38,127 bases of DNA from DASYTH01 sp035762905 (GCF_035762905.1 NZ_DASUCC010000075.1:1-38127); one strand, 5' to 3'. Shown: positions 25,095 through 33,282, counted from the stretch's first letter. Notes: generated by a model from the letters alone, not told the origin. Program-made: numbers and translations.

Positions 25095-25874
25095 CTAGCG
25101 CAGGTAGTCCAGTTGGGCCCGGACCGACCACTCGGCCGGGCCCCACAGCGACGGGTCCACGTCGGCGTAGACCAGCTCGACCACCGCGCGCGGGCTGGCG
25201 TCCGGACCGAGTCGGCGCAGCGCCGCGCGCACCTGGTCCAGCCGCTCCTCGCGGTGCGCCAGGTACATCGCGGCGGTGCCGGCCAGGTCCGGCAGCTCCG
25301 GGCCGTGCCCGGGAAGCACCAGGGTGCCCGGCTCGGCGGCGGCTAGCGCACGCAGCGAGTCCAGGTAGGCGCCGAGGTCGAAGACCACCGTGGTGCCCCG
25401 GCCCAGCACGGTGTCGCCGGTCAGCACCGCGCGGACCCCGCCGGCGCCGACCGCGAAGCACACGGAGTCCGCGGTGTGGCCGGGCGTGTGCCGCACGGCC
25501 AGCTCCAGCCCGGCGGCCGCGACCACCTCGCCGTCGGTGAGCGGGTCGGCGTCCCGGCACAGTCCGGCGTCGAACGCCCGGACCGGCGCGCCGGTCCGCT
25601 CGGCCAGCCAGGAGGCGCCGCCGACGTGGTCGCCGTGGTGATGGGTGATCAGGATCACCGCCACCGGGCCGGCCGCGGCGGCCACCCGCTCCAGGTGGCT
25701 CTGGTCCCGGGTGCCCGGGTCGACCACGACGCAGCGGTCCGCGCCGGGGCCGCGCAGCAGCCAGGTGTTGGTGCCGTCCAGGGTCATCGCGGACGGGTTG
25801 TTCTCCAGCAGCACCTCGGCGAACGGGGCCACCGGCCGCGGGATGCCGTAGGCCGGGTGGGCGAGAGCGGTCAC
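25095..25874 (-). CDS. Metallo-beta-lactamase-fold hydrolase (Rv3677c-like)
   Basis: A 259-residue MBL-fold protein of the LACTB2/glyoxalase-II-like type. The metal motif THHHGDHVGG, RHTPGHTADSVCF, LTGDTVLG and VLPGHGPEL are all present and intact. A short C-terminal helical domain (MYLAHREERLDQVRAAL..) is typical. Substrate unknown. GTG 25874 overlaps the upstream NUDIX stop by four bases. It occupies the Rv3677c position after crp, displaced by the MFS-PHP-DnaN insertion. Confidence 0.92.
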   Translation of the reverse strand: MTALAHPAYGIPRPVAPFAEVLLENNPSAMTLDGTNTWLLRGPGADRCVVVDPGTRDQSHLERVAAAAGPVAVILITHHHGDHVGGASWLAERTGAPVRAFDAGLCRDADPLTDGEVVAAAGLELAVRHTPGHTADSVCFAVGAGGVRAVLTGDTVLGRGTTVVFDLGAYLDSLRALAAAEPGTLVLPGHGPELPDLAGTAAMYLAHREERLDQVRAALRRLGPDASPRAVVELVYADVDPSLWGPAEWSVRAQLDYLR

Positions 25875-26743
25875 CGGCGCTCCAGCCGGTCGTCCGGGCG
25901 AGCGTCGAGGTGGTTGGCGGCGCTGTCGTAGCCGGGTTCACCGTTCACCAGCAGCCGCAGCACGTCCCCGTCCCGCACCACCCGCGGCATCAGCTTGGTG
26001 ATCGTGCGGTCGCGGTGCATCGCGTCGGCCAGCGAGCCGCACTCCTCCAGCTCCGCCAGCGTGGTCCAGGTCGGCGGCAGCAGGCCACGGCGGCCCTGCT
26101 TCCAGTCGTCCAGCGCGTCGGTCGGCCGGTACCAGCCGGCCTCGGCGGCCTCCGTGGTGGCGCCGTCGGCGCGCTGCCCGTCCGGCACCGCGGCCAGGAA
26201 GAACCGGGTGTCGAACCGGCGCCGCTCGGCCTCCGGGGTCACCCAGTTCGCCCACGGCCGCAACAGGTCCGCGCGCAGCACCAGGCCGGCATCGGCGAGG
26301 AACTGGGCCAGCGAGGTCTCCCGCTCGACCAGCTGCCGCCGGGCCTCGTGGTACGGCCGGGTGTCGGACACCACACCGGTCGCGTCCGGGCCGGCCAGCA
26401 GCACGCCGGACTCCTCGAACGTCTCCCGCACCGCCGCGCACACCAGCGCCCTGGCCAGCGCCGGGTCCACCCCGAACCGGCGGCCCCACCAGGCCGGCTC
26501 CGGGCCGTGCCAGGCGACCGAGGTGTCGGCGTCGCGCGGGTCGACCGAGCCACCGGGAAAGACGGTCATCCCGCCGGCGAACGCCATGCCCCTTACCCGG
26601 CGCAGCAGGAACACCTCGATCCCCGCCTCGGCATCCCTGACCAGCATGACCGTGGCCGAATCCCGGGGCGTGACCGGTGGGTCGGGGGGGTCCTCCGGAA
26701 CGAACCCGGGCGGCAAAACCAGTTCAGTGGGCAGGTCACGCAC
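25871..26743 (-). CDS. NUDIX hydrolase (NUDT7/NUDT19-like)
   Basis: A 290-residue protein. TVFPGGSVDPRDAD near residue 60 and VCAAVRETFEESGVLL near residue 103 form a NUDIX box with a long insertion between its two halves, as in NUDT19-type CoA diphosphatases. The C-terminal half (AEAGWYRPTDALDDWKQGRRGLLPPTW) is also typical. GTG 26743 is set by TAGGCT six bases upstream. Coupled to the MBL gene by a four-base overlap. Confidence 0.87.
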   Translation of the reverse strand: MRDLPTELVLPPGFVPEDPPDPPVTPRDSATVMLVRDAEAGIEVFLLRRVRGMAFAGGMTVFPGGSVDPRDADTSVAWHGPEPAWWGRRFGVDPALARALVCAAVRETFEESGVLLAGPDATGVVSDTRPYHEARRQLVERETSLAQFLADAGLVLRADLLRPWANWVTPEAERRRFDTRFFLAAVPDGQRADGATTEAAEAGWYRPTDALDDWKQGRRGLLPPTWTTLAELEECGSLADAMHRDRTITKLMPRVVRDGDVLRLLVNGEPGYDSAANHLDARPDDRLERR

Positions 26744-26749
26744 GCCCCG

Positions 26750-26755
26750 AGCCTA
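26750..26755 (-). promoter_or_regulatory. NUDIX-MBL unit -10 box, leaderless layout
   Basis: TAGGCT on the minus strand, six bases, then GTG 26743. Confidence 0.5.
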
Positions 26756-26777
26756 CGAGGGTGCAGGATGTGTGGCC

Positions 26778-27719
26778 ATGGCAGAACGTGGGGACACTCC
26801 GCTACGCGTGGGCCTGGTGGGCTCCGGACCTTGGGCGCGCTCCGTGCACGCGCCCGCCATCGCCGCGCACCCGCGAACCCGGCTCGTTTCGGTGTTCGCC
26901 CGGCGACCGAACGCGGCGGCCGAGGTGGCCGCGCCGTACGGCGCGACGGTGGCCCACTCGTTCAAGGAGCTGGTGTCCTCGGTGGAGGCCGTCTCGTTCG
27001 CGGTCCCGCCGGCGATCCAGGCCCCGCTCGCCGTGCACGCCGCCCGGGCCGGCCGGCACCTGATCCTGGAGAAGCCGGTCGCGTCCACGGTGGACGAGGC
27101 CGAGCAGCTGGTGGCGGCCGCGGACGACGCCGCCGTGGCCACCGTCGTGGTGTTCCTGCGCCGGTTCGCCGCCAGCACCATCGAATGGCTGGACGAGCTG
27201 CACCGGGCCGGCGGCTGGACCGGCGGGACCGCGCGGTGGATCTCCGGCGCGCTGCTCGGCGGCGAGTTCTCCCGCTCGCAGTGGCGGCACGAGGGCGGGG
27301 CGCTTGCCGACGTCGGGCCGCACGTGCTTGACCTGCTCGACGCCGCGCTCGGCGAGGTCAACGGGGTGCTCGCGGCCCACCGCGGCGAGCCGGACCTCTG
27401 GCAGGTGGTGCTGTCCCACGCCAGCGGCGCGACGAGCACCGCGACCATGTCGATGCGTACGCCGGTGCGCCCGTCGATCTCCGACGTGTCGGTCTACGGG
27501 ATGCACGGCTACCGGGAGCTGGCGGTGCGCAACGAGAGCGCTCAGGACTGCTTCCACCGGCTGCTGGACGACTTCCTGTCGATGGTGCACAACGGACAGA
27601 CGGTGCACCGCTGCGACGTCAGCCGCGGCCTGCACGTGCAGCGGCTCATGGACAACGTCGGCTACCTGGCCGCCCGTGGTTTGGCCGCCGCCCAGTTCGG
27701 CGGCGGGTTCCCGCGCTAA
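26778..27719 (+). CDS. Gfo/Idh/MocA-family oxidoreductase
   Basis: A 313-residue NAD(P)-dependent dehydrogenase. The Rossmann motif VGLVGSGPWARSVHAPAIA is at the N-terminus, LILEKPVAST carries the conserved EKP, and WRHEGGALADVGPHVLDLL matches the family catalytic region (GGGALxDxGxH). Substrate is probably a sugar or inositol-like compound, not determined. ATG 26778 is chosen so that the fold starts properly; the frame is open far upstream but is antisense to the NUDIX gene. Convergent with the PPS-repeat gene, 25 bases between stops. Confidence 0.9.
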   Translation: MAERGDTPLRVGLVGSGPWARSVHAPAIAAHPRTRLVSVFARRPNAAAEVAAPYGATVAHSFKELVSSVEAVSFAVPPAIQAPLAVHAARAGRHLILEKPVASTVDEAEQLVAAADDAAVATVVVFLRRFAASTIEWLDELHRAGGWTGGTARWISGALLGGEFSRSQWRHEGGALADVGPHVLDLLDAALGEVNGVLAAHRGEPDLWQVVLSHASGATSTATMSMRTPVRPSISDVSVYGMHGYRELAVRNESAQDCFHRLLDDFLSMVHNGQTVHRCDVSRGLHVQRLMDNVGYLAARGLAAAQFGGGFPR

Positions 27720-27744
27720 CCGGCCCGCCCCGAACCGCCGGTGG

Positions 27745-29529
27745 TCAGCGGCGGTGGTCGGGGTACTGCGGCGGGAAGCCGTTGACCATGGTCGGGCTGC
27801 CGGAGTTGGGCCAGCCGTAGTTGCCGTTGCCGTTCTGACCGCCGCCGTGCCGGGCGGTGCGCTCGGCCTCGGCGCGCTCGCGGCGGACCAGCTCGTCCTG
27901 AAGCTGGCGCAGCAGGTTCTTCTCCTGCTCGCTGAGCGCGGCGTCGGCGCCGCCGGGCAATGCCGGCCTGGCGTTGGCGTACGGCGACGGGGGCAGCTCG
28001 TTCATCCACGACGGGGCCGGCGCGGTGCGGCCCAGGCTGGGCGGCTCCAGACCGGGCACCGCCGGCCCGCCGGGCCGGGCCGGCGGCATCCCGGACATGC
28101 TCGGCGGGGCGACCGCGCGGGCGCGGCCCAGGCTCGGGGGATCCAGCCGCGGCACCGCCGGCGGCGTCCGGGACATGCTCGGCGGGCCGGCCTGGGCGGC
28201 TGGCATCCGGGACAGGCTCGGCGGGCCAACCTGGCCGGGGCCGGGGAAGCTCGGCGGATCCAAGCGGGGCACGGCCTGCGTGCGGCCGGGGAAGCTCGGC
28301 GGATCCAAGCGGGGCACGGCCTGCGTGCGGCCGAGGCTGGGCGGATCCAAGCGGGGCAGCGCCGGGCCGGCGGGCCGGGCCGGCGGCATCCGGGACAGGC
28401 TCGGCGGGCCGGCCGGCGGCGCGGGCGGGCGGAGGCCACCCGGCGGCGGCATCCCGGGCGAACTCGCCTGGGCGGCCGGCATCCGGGTCAGGCTGGATTG
28501 CCCGGCTGGCAGGCTCGGTGGACCGGCCTGGGCGGCTGGCATCCGGGACATGCTCGGCGGTCCGAGTTGGGCGGCCGGCATCGGCGACATGCTCGGCGGG
28601 CCGGCCTGGGCGGCCGGCATCCGCGAGACGCTCGGGGGCCCCGGCATCGGCGGTGGCACCGGTGACCGGCCGATTTGGGCGGCCGGCATCCGGGTCTGGC
28701 TGGGCGGGCCGGCCGGCATCGCCGGCACGCTGGGCGGGCCGAGTTGGGCGGCCGGCACCCGGCCGAGGCTGGGCGGCTCCAGGCGGGGCACGGCGGGCGT
28801 GCGGGGGTTGCTGTCCAGACCCGCCGGTACCGGGGCGCGGGGCGGCGGGGGCACCGCGGGGATCCGGGTCAGGCTGTCCTGGGCCGCGCCGATCCCCGGC
28901 CGGGGCGGGCCGGCGGTGATCGCCGCGGCCGGGACCAGCGGTACCTGGCTGGCGTGCTGCATGGCCGCGTGGTGGTATTCGGGCGCCTCGGCGCCGTCCC
29001 GGAGCACCTCCACCGAGGCCCGGATGCCGGCCCGGCGCAGCGCGTGCTCCAGCCGGTAGGAGGTGGCCGGGGGAAATCCACCCGGCCCGACGCCGACCAG
29101 CACCACCCGGTGTGGCACCGGCCCGGACGCCGCTCCGGCCGGGGTCAGCCGCCACACCGACCACACCGAGCGGACGTCCGGAAGCATGTCGAGCACCCGG
29201 TGCGCGCCCTCGGCGACCCCGTGCCCGGCGTCCTCGCTGCCGCCGAACCGGTGGCGCACCGCGGCCGACGCGTCGTCGACGGTGAGCCGGTTGAACAACG
29301 TCCGGTCCAGATAGGTCTGGGTGAACAGCGCGTCCAACTCGGACCGCTGCGCCGCACCGATCGGGATCCGGCCGGCGATCAGGCAGCCGACCAGGAACTC
29401 CAGCGTGCGGTCCACTTCGGCCGAGGCCAGCAGCTCACGCGCGTCGGCCAGCGCGTCGTCGTCGACTCTGCCGGCGAAGGTGAGCAGCAGATCGTGCGCC
29501 CGAACCGGTAAGTCGGCTACCTGGGCCAC
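27745..29529 (-). CDS. Unknown protein with a paralogous N-terminal module and sixteen PPS repeats
   Basis: A 594-residue protein of unknown function. Residues 1-105 (helical, LLLTFAGRVDDDALADARELL..) and 138-200 (RVVLVGVG...VEVLRDGAEAPEYHHAAMQHASQ) match the whole of the 207-residue protein encoded just upstream, so the two are tandem paralogues. Residues 252-501 are a Pro-rich array with sixteen PPS cores in two alternating forms, GPPSxSRMPAAQ and PRLDPPSLGRTQAV. Residues 531-561 may form a short coiled coil (SEQEKNLLRQLQDELVRRERAEAERTA), followed by a Gly/Asn-rich tail. No signal or membrane segment. GTG 29529 has GAGGAG five bases upstream and lies 32 bases after the upstream stop. The Ser-rich repeats could be kinase targets or SH3-like ligands (speculation). 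Confidence 0.8.
   Translation of the reverse strand: MAQVADLPVRAHDLLLTFAGRVDDDALADARELLASAEVDRTLEFLVGCLIAGRIPIGAAQRSELDALFTQTYLDRTLFNRLTVDDASAAVRHRFGGSEDAGHGVAEGAHRVLDMLPDVRSVWSVWRLTPAGAASGPVPHRVVLVGVGPGGFPPATSYRLEHALRRAGIRASVEVLRDGAEAPEYHHAAMQHASQVPLVPAAAITAGPPRPGIGAAQDSLTRIPAVPPPPRAPVPAGLDSNPRTPAVPRLEPPSLGRVPAAQLGPPSVPAMPAGPPSQTRMPAAQIGRSPVPPPMPGPPSVSRMPAAQAGPPSMSPMPAAQLGPPSMSRMPAAQAGPPSLPAGQSSLTRMPAAQASSPGMPPPGGLRPPAPPAGPPSLSRMPPARPAGPALPRLDPPSLGRTQAVPRLDPPSFPGRTQAVPRLDPPSFPGPGQVGPPSLSRMPAAQAGPPSMSRTPPAVPRLDPPSLGRARAVAPPSMSGMPPARPGGPAVPGLEPPSLGRTAPAPSWMNELPPSPYANARPALPGGADAALSEQEKNLLRQLQDELVRRERAEAERTARHGGGQNGNGNYGWPNSGSPTMVNGFPPQYPDHRR
28027..28776 (-). repeat. Coding tandem repeat (PPS array)
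   Basis: DNA coding for residues 252-501 of the protein above. Units of about 39-45 bp recur irregularly. Within it, 28241-28285 and 28286-28330 are a perfect 45-bp tandem duplication, and a third, diverged partial copy follows at 28331. Confidence 0.85.
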
Positions 29530-29561
29530 GAAGTCTCCTCACGGTCGTCGGGCGGCGGTGG

Positions 29562-30185
29562 TCAGCGGCCGGTCGGCTGCCTCCGGTAGCCGCGCAGCCC
29601 CGGCAGCAGCGGCTCGGAGGCCGCGAGCGCCGCCTGGTGGTACGCCGGCAGCTCACCGCCGTCCGGCAGCACCTCCACGCCCGGCTCGTAGGTGCCGAGC
29701 GCGCGCAGTACCCGCTGCAACTCGCCGGTCAGCCGCGCGTGCTCGGCCGCGGCGGTGACCAGCACGATCCGGCACACCGGGCCAGGTCCGGACCGGTGCC
29801 GGCGCCAGCTCCCGCGCACGTCGAGCACTTCGGAACGGCCGGAGAGGACCGCGCCGAGCACTACCGCCGTCGAGTCACCCGTGCTCACCCATTCGGGCGA
29901 CTCTGGGGTGAAGGTGTAGCCGACATCGCCGATTTCGTCTACCCATGGCAGCGCGTTGAGCAACCCCAGATCGGCTCCTGCGGTCAGCAGTGCCGCGTTG
30001 AGCAGCTGAGACTCCTGCGCGGTGATCGCCAGCCGGTCCCGCAACAGGGTCAGCGGCAGCGACCGGGCCAGCGCGTCCAGCGCGCCGGCGGCCAGCCAGT
30101 CCCGGAACCGCCACAGCTGCCGGTCCGGTAACCGCCCGGCCAGCCGCAGCAGCAGTTCGTGGCAGGACCCGACCGGATCATTCAT
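29562..30185 (-). CDS. Unknown protein, paralogue of the N-terminal part of the PPS-repeat protein
   Basis: A 207-residue protein. The helical first half (CHELLLRLAGRLPDRQLWRFRDWLAAG..TAQESQLLNAALLTAGADLGLLNALPW) and second half (VCRIVLVTAAAEHARL..GVEVLPDGGELPAYHQAALAASEPLLPG) align with residues 1-200 of the downstream protein. The best shared motif is VEVLxDGxExPxYHxAAxxxS. ATG 30185 overlaps the 3' end of ridA by eight bases, so it is translationally coupled and part of a DUF4177-ridA-this-repeat protein unit. I recognise no named family. Confidence 0.75.
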   Translation of the reverse strand: MNDPVGSCHELLLRLAGRLPDRQLWRFRDWLAAGALDALARSLPLTLLRDRLAITAQESQLLNAALLTAGADLGLLNALPWVDEIGDVGYTFTPESPEWVSTGDSTAVVLGAVLSGRSEVLDVRGSWRRHRSGPGPVCRIVLVTAAAEHARLTGELQRVLRALGTYEPGVEVLPDGGELPAYHQAALAASEPLLPGLRGYRRQPTGR

Positions 30186-30645
30186 CCGGGCGGACCTCGA
30201 CGACCAGCTCCACCTCGACCGGCACCCCGAGCGGCAGCTCGGCCACCCCGACGGCGGACCGGGCATGCCGGCCTGCCTCGCCGAACACCTCGCCGAGCAG
30301 CTCGGACGCCCCGTTGAGCACGGTCGGCTGGCCGGTGAACCCCTCGGCGGAGGCCACGAAGCCGACCACCTTCACCACCCGCACCACCGCGTCCATGCCG
30401 ACCAGCGCATCCACCGCGGCCAGCGCGTTCAGGGCACAGGTGCGGGCGTGCTGCTTGGCCTCCTCGGGCGCGATCTCGGCGCCGACCTTCCCGGTGGCGG
30501 CGATCACCCCGTCCACGAACGGAACCTGGCCGGAGGTGAACACCAGCGTGCCGGTACGCACCGCCGGGACGTAGGCGCCGGCCGGCGGCGCCACCGCGGG
30601 CAGCCGGATGCCGAGCTCGGTCAGCCGGTCGCTCCAGGCTGGCAC
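30178..30645 (-). CDS. RidA-family protein (Rv3678c-like)
   Basis: A 155-residue RidA/YjgF-family protein. RidA proteins deaminate reactive enamine/imine intermediates in the cytoplasm. FTSGQVPFVDG, the helix EEAKQHARTCALNALAAVDAL and the end ARSAVGVAELPLGVPVEVELVVEV are characteristic; the Arg before SAVGV is at the place of the active-site Arg. It belongs to the longer N-extended subfamily, so a function other than classic imine deaminase is possible. GTG 30645 starts three bases after the DUF4177 stop. Confidence 0.92.
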   Translation of the reverse strand: MPAWSDRLTELGIRLPAVAPPAGAYVPAVRTGTLVFTSGQVPFVDGVIAATGKVGAEIAPEEAKQHARTCALNALAAVDALVGMDAVVRVVKVVGFVASAEGFTGQPTVLNGASELLGEVFGEAGRHARSAVGVAELPLGVPVEVELVVEVRPDE

Positions 30646-30648
30646 GGC

Positions 30649-30807
30649 TCAGGCCGCCTTCGGCCGCTTGAGGTAAGCCACCAGCTGCTCACCGGTCGGT
30701 CCCGGCAGCACGGTCACCAGCTCCCAGCCGTCCGATCCCCACTGGTCGAGGATCTGCTTGGTGGCGTGGATCAGCAACGGCACCGTGGCGTACTCCCACT
30801 GGGTCAT
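30649..30807 (-). CDS. DUF4177 small protein (Rv3678A-like)
   Basis: A 52-residue protein, MTQWEYATVPLL..., with the compact WEY...GWELVTVLPG pattern of DUF4177. It is the first gene of the ridA unit and sits where Rv3678A lies in M. tuberculosis. Function unknown. ATG 30807 has TACGCT eight bases upstream and no SD. It is short and easily missed. Confidence 0.85.
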   Translation of the reverse strand: MTQWEYATVPLLIHATKQILDQWGSDGWELVTVLPGPTGEQLVAYLKRPKAA

Positions 30808-30815
30808 GAAGCGGC

Positions 30816-30821
30816 AGCGTA
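30816..30821 (-). promoter_or_regulatory. DUF4177-ridA unit -10 box
   Basis: TACGCT on the minus strand, eight bases before ATG 30807, suggesting a leaderless or near-leaderless transcript. Confidence 0.35.
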
Positions 30822-30850
30822 GTCGTCACGGAACGAACCGGGATGACCGC

Positions 30851-30856
30851 TACCGT
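30851..30856 (+). promoter_or_regulatory. -10 box of the small membrane protein gene, leaderless layout
   Basis: TACCGT, six bases, then ATG 30863. It is back to back with the DUF4177 promoter within about 55 bases. Confidence 0.45.
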
Positions 30857-30862
30857 GTTCCA

Positions 30863-31114
30863 ATGGAAGCCTGGCGACTGATCGCCGCGGCGCTGATCGC
30901 CGCCGGCGGCCTGGTCCTGGTCCTGCTCACCATGGCGAAGGTGCGGGAGCGCAGCGGATCCACCACCGGCCAGGTGGCGCTGGCCGGCGCGATCACGTTC
31001 ACCATCTTCGCGGTGCTCTGCGTACTGGTCGCCACCGCGCTGGCGCCGTGGCTGTCCTGGGCGCTGGTCATCCTCGTCGGGCTCACCGTGACGGTCATGC
31101 TGTTGGCCAGCTGA
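30863..31114 (+). CDS. Small hydrophobic membrane protein
   Basis: An 83-residue protein with three predicted membrane segments (LIAAALIAAGGLVLVLLTM, ALAGAITFTIFAVLCVLVA, LSWALVILVGLTVTVMLL). No family recognised. It lies 42 bases before the bagA-like gene on the same strand, but that gene appears to have its own promoter. ATG 30863 is set by the -10 box; the open frame extends upstream over the divergent gene. Confidence 0.7.
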   Translation: MEAWRLIAAALIAAGGLVLVLLTMAKVRERSGSTTGQVALAGAITFTIFAVLCVLVATALAPWLSWALVILVGLTVTVMLLAS

Positions 31115-31144
31115 CATTGAACGGCATTCGGGGAACCGGACATT

Positions 31145-31150
31145 TAGGCT
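31145..31150 (+). promoter_or_regulatory. bagA -10 box, leaderless layout
   Basis: TAGGCT, six bases, then GTG 31157; no SD. Confidence 0.5.
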
Positions 31151-31156
31151 GGTCCG

Positions 31157-32161
31157 GTGACCACTGCCGGTTCCGGTTGGAACGACACCATCGCCCGGGC
31201 GCGGCTGCATGTGGTCACCGGTAAGGGTGGCACCGGCAAGACCACGGTCGCCGCGGCGCTGGCCCTCGCGCTGGCCACCGGCGGCCGGCGGATCCTGCTG
31301 ATCGAGGTGGAGGGCCGGCAGGGCGTGGCCCAGCTGTTCGACACCGCGCCGCTGCCCTACGCCGAGCAGCGGATCGCCGCGGCGCCGGGGGGCGGCGAGG
31401 TGCGCGCGCTGCACGTGGACGCCGAGGCGGCCCTGCTCGAGTACTTCACCATGTTCTACAACCTGGGGTTCGCCGGCCGGACGCTGCGCCGGATGGGCGC
31501 CATCGAGTTCGCCACCACGATCGCCCCCGGCCTGCGAGACGTGCTGCTCACCGGCAAGGTCAAGGAGTGCGTCGGGCGCACCGACGAGCATGGCCGGCAC
31601 GTCTATGACGCGGTCGTGCTGGACGCCCCGCCGACCGGGCGGATCGTGAAGTTCCTCGACGTCACCCGGGCCATGGTCGACCTGGCCAAGGTCGGGCCGA
31701 TCAAGGGGCACAGCGAGGGCGTGGTGCGCCTGCTGCACTCCGGGGACACCGCGGTGCACCTGGTCACGCTGCTCGAGGAGATGCCGGTGCGGGAGACCAT
31801 CGAGGCGGTGGCCGAGCTGGACGGCGCCGAGCTGCGGCCCGGCGCGGCGATCCTGAACCGGGTCCGGCCGTCCCGGCTGCCGGCCCGCTCGGTGACCTCG
31901 GCCGCGGGCGGGCGGGTGGACGCCGGCCGGGTGCGTGGCGGCCTGACCGCGGCCGGGCTCGACCCGGTCGCCGCCGGCCTGGACGGGCTGGTGGCCGAGA
32001 CCGTCGAGCACGCCGTCCAGGTGCAGGCGCAGCGGCGCGCCCGGGACCAGCTCGGCGAGGTGGACCTGCCGATCCTGGAGCTGCCGGAGAGCAACGACGG
32101 GGTGGACATCGCCGCGCTGTACGAGTTCGCCGAGGCGCTGGTCGACCAGGGGGTCTGCTAG
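31157..32161 (+). CDS. bagA: ArsA/Get3-like ATPase, first of pair (Rv3679/BagA type)
   Basis: A 334-residue P-loop ATPase of the ArsA/Get3 class. The deviant Walker A is GKGGTGKTT (22-30) with the signature Lys23 retained. LDAPPTGRIVKFLDVT is the Walker B/switch region typical of ArsA. Internal AILNRVRPSR (NRV) and the C-terminal helices fit. In M. tuberculosis the Rv3679-Rv3680 pair has been described as a bacterial Get3-like complex protecting against toxic metabolites. Its stop shares one base with the start of the second ATPase. Confidence 0.9.
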   Translation: MTTAGSGWNDTIARARLHVVTGKGGTGKTTVAAALALALATGGRRILLIEVEGRQGVAQLFDTAPLPYAEQRIAAAPGGGEVRALHVDAEAALLEYFTMFYNLGFAGRTLRRMGAIEFATTIAPGLRDVLLTGKVKECVGRTDEHGRHVYDAVVLDAPPTGRIVKFLDVTRAMVDLAKVGPIKGHSEGVVRLLHSGDTAVHLVTLLEEMPVRETIEAVAELDGAELRPGAAILNRVRPSRLPARSVTSAAGGRVDAGRVRGGLTAAGLDPVAAGLDGLVAETVEHAVQVQAQRRARDQLGEVDLPILELPESNDGVDIAALYEFAEALVDQGVC

Positions 32162-33282
32162 TGGCCGGGGCGCTGCGGATCGACGCGCTGATCGACGACC
32201 CGGACACGCACGTGATCGTGTGCTGCGGGTCGGGTGGAGTGGGAAAGACCACAACGGCCGCGGCCATCGCGGTGCGCGCGGCCGAGCGGGGCCGCAAGAC
32301 CGTCGTGCTCACCATCGACCCGGCGCGGCGGCTGGCCCAGTCACTCGGCCTGCGCACGCTCGGCAACACGCCGAAGGCGGTCGAGGTCGACGGGTTCGAG
32401 CCGGCCGGCGAGCTGTCCGCGATGATGCTGGACATGCGCCGCACGTTCGACGACATGGTGCTGGCGCACGCCGGGGAGGAGCGGGCCAAGGAGGTGCTGG
32501 CCAACCCGTTCTACAAGACCATCTCCACCTCGTTCTCCGGCACCCAGGAGTACATGGCGATGGAGAAGCTCGGCCAGCTCGCCGGCGAGGGCCGGTGGGA
32601 CCTGATCGTGGTGGACACCCCGCCGAGCCGCTCGGCGCTGGACTTCCTGGACGCCCCGCAGCGGATGTCCGCCGCGCTGGACGGTCGCATGATCAAGCTG
32701 CTCACCGGGCCGGCGCGGGCCGGCGGCTGGGGGGTACGCAAGGTGGTCAGCGCCGGGTTCGGGCTGTTCGCCAAGGCCGTGTCGACGATCATCGGCGGGC
32801 AACTGCTCGCCGACGCCTCGGCGTTCGTGCAGGCCTTCGACGGGATGTTCGGCGGGTTCCGGGAGCGGGCCCGGCGGACCTACGAGCTGCTGCGCTCCGG
32901 GGGCACCGCGTTCGTCGTGGTGGCCGCGCCCGAGCCGGACGCGCTGCGCGAGGCCAGCTACTTCGTCGAACGGCTCTCGGAGGACGGGATGCCGCTGGCC
33001 GGGTTGGTGGTGAACCGGACCCATCCGGTGCTGGCCCGGCTGTCCGGGCCGGCCGCGCAGGCCGCGGCCGATCGGCTGGATCGATCCGGGGAGGCTCCGC
33101 TGGCGGCGGCGGTGCTTCGCCTGCACGCCGACCGCGTGGCGGTGGCGGAACGGGAGGGCCGGCTGGTCGCCCGGTTCACCAAGGCGCATCCTGCGGTGCC
33201 GGTGGTCGCGGTCCCGGCAATGCCCTCCGACGTGCACGATCTCGACGGTCTGCGGGAAATCGGTGCAGGGTTGGCCGGCTGA
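32161..33282 (+). CDS. bagB: ArsA/Get3-like ATPase, second of pair (Rv3680/BagB type)
   Basis: A 373-residue partner ATPase. The P-loop is GSGGVGKTT (23-31): the signature Lys of the deviant Walker A is Ser24, while Lys29 remains. Other motifs are LTIDPARRLAQSLGL (switch I), VVDTPPSRSALDFLDAP (Walker B/switch II) and LVVNRTHP. GTG 32161 overlaps the bagA stop by one base. A heterodimer with complementary sites is plausible. Its TGA is directly followed by the whiB4 stop on the other strand (TGATCA). Confidence 0.9.
   Translation: MAGALRIDALIDDPDTHVIVCCGSGGVGKTTTAAAIAVRAAERGRKTVVLTIDPARRLAQSLGLRTLGNTPKAVEVDGFEPAGELSAMMLDMRRTFDDMVLAHAGEERAKEVLANPFYKTISTSFSGTQEYMAMEKLGQLAGEGRWDLIVVDTPPSRSALDFLDAPQRMSAALDGRMIKLLTGPARAGGWGVRKVVSAGFGLFAKAVSTIIGGQLLADASAFVQAFDGMFGGFRERARRTYELLRSGGTAFVVVAAPEPDALREASYFVERLSEDGMPLAGLVVNRTHPVLARLSGPAAQAAADRLDRSGEAPLAAAVLRLHADRVAVAEREGRLVARFTKAHPAVPVVAVPAMPSDVHDLDGLREIGAGLAG

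Noticed and set aside
28027..28776. CRISPR-like array
   Set aside because: Units are in-frame coding repeats with variable length and no unique spacers; no cas genes nearby.
27974..29059. Plus-strand frame with regular Gly-rich repeats (GGPAWAAGIRDMLGG-like), antisense to the PPS array
   Set aside because: The regularity is the mirror of the coding repeat on the minus strand. The minus frame has an SD, a paralogous N-terminus and a sensible C-terminus; this one has none.
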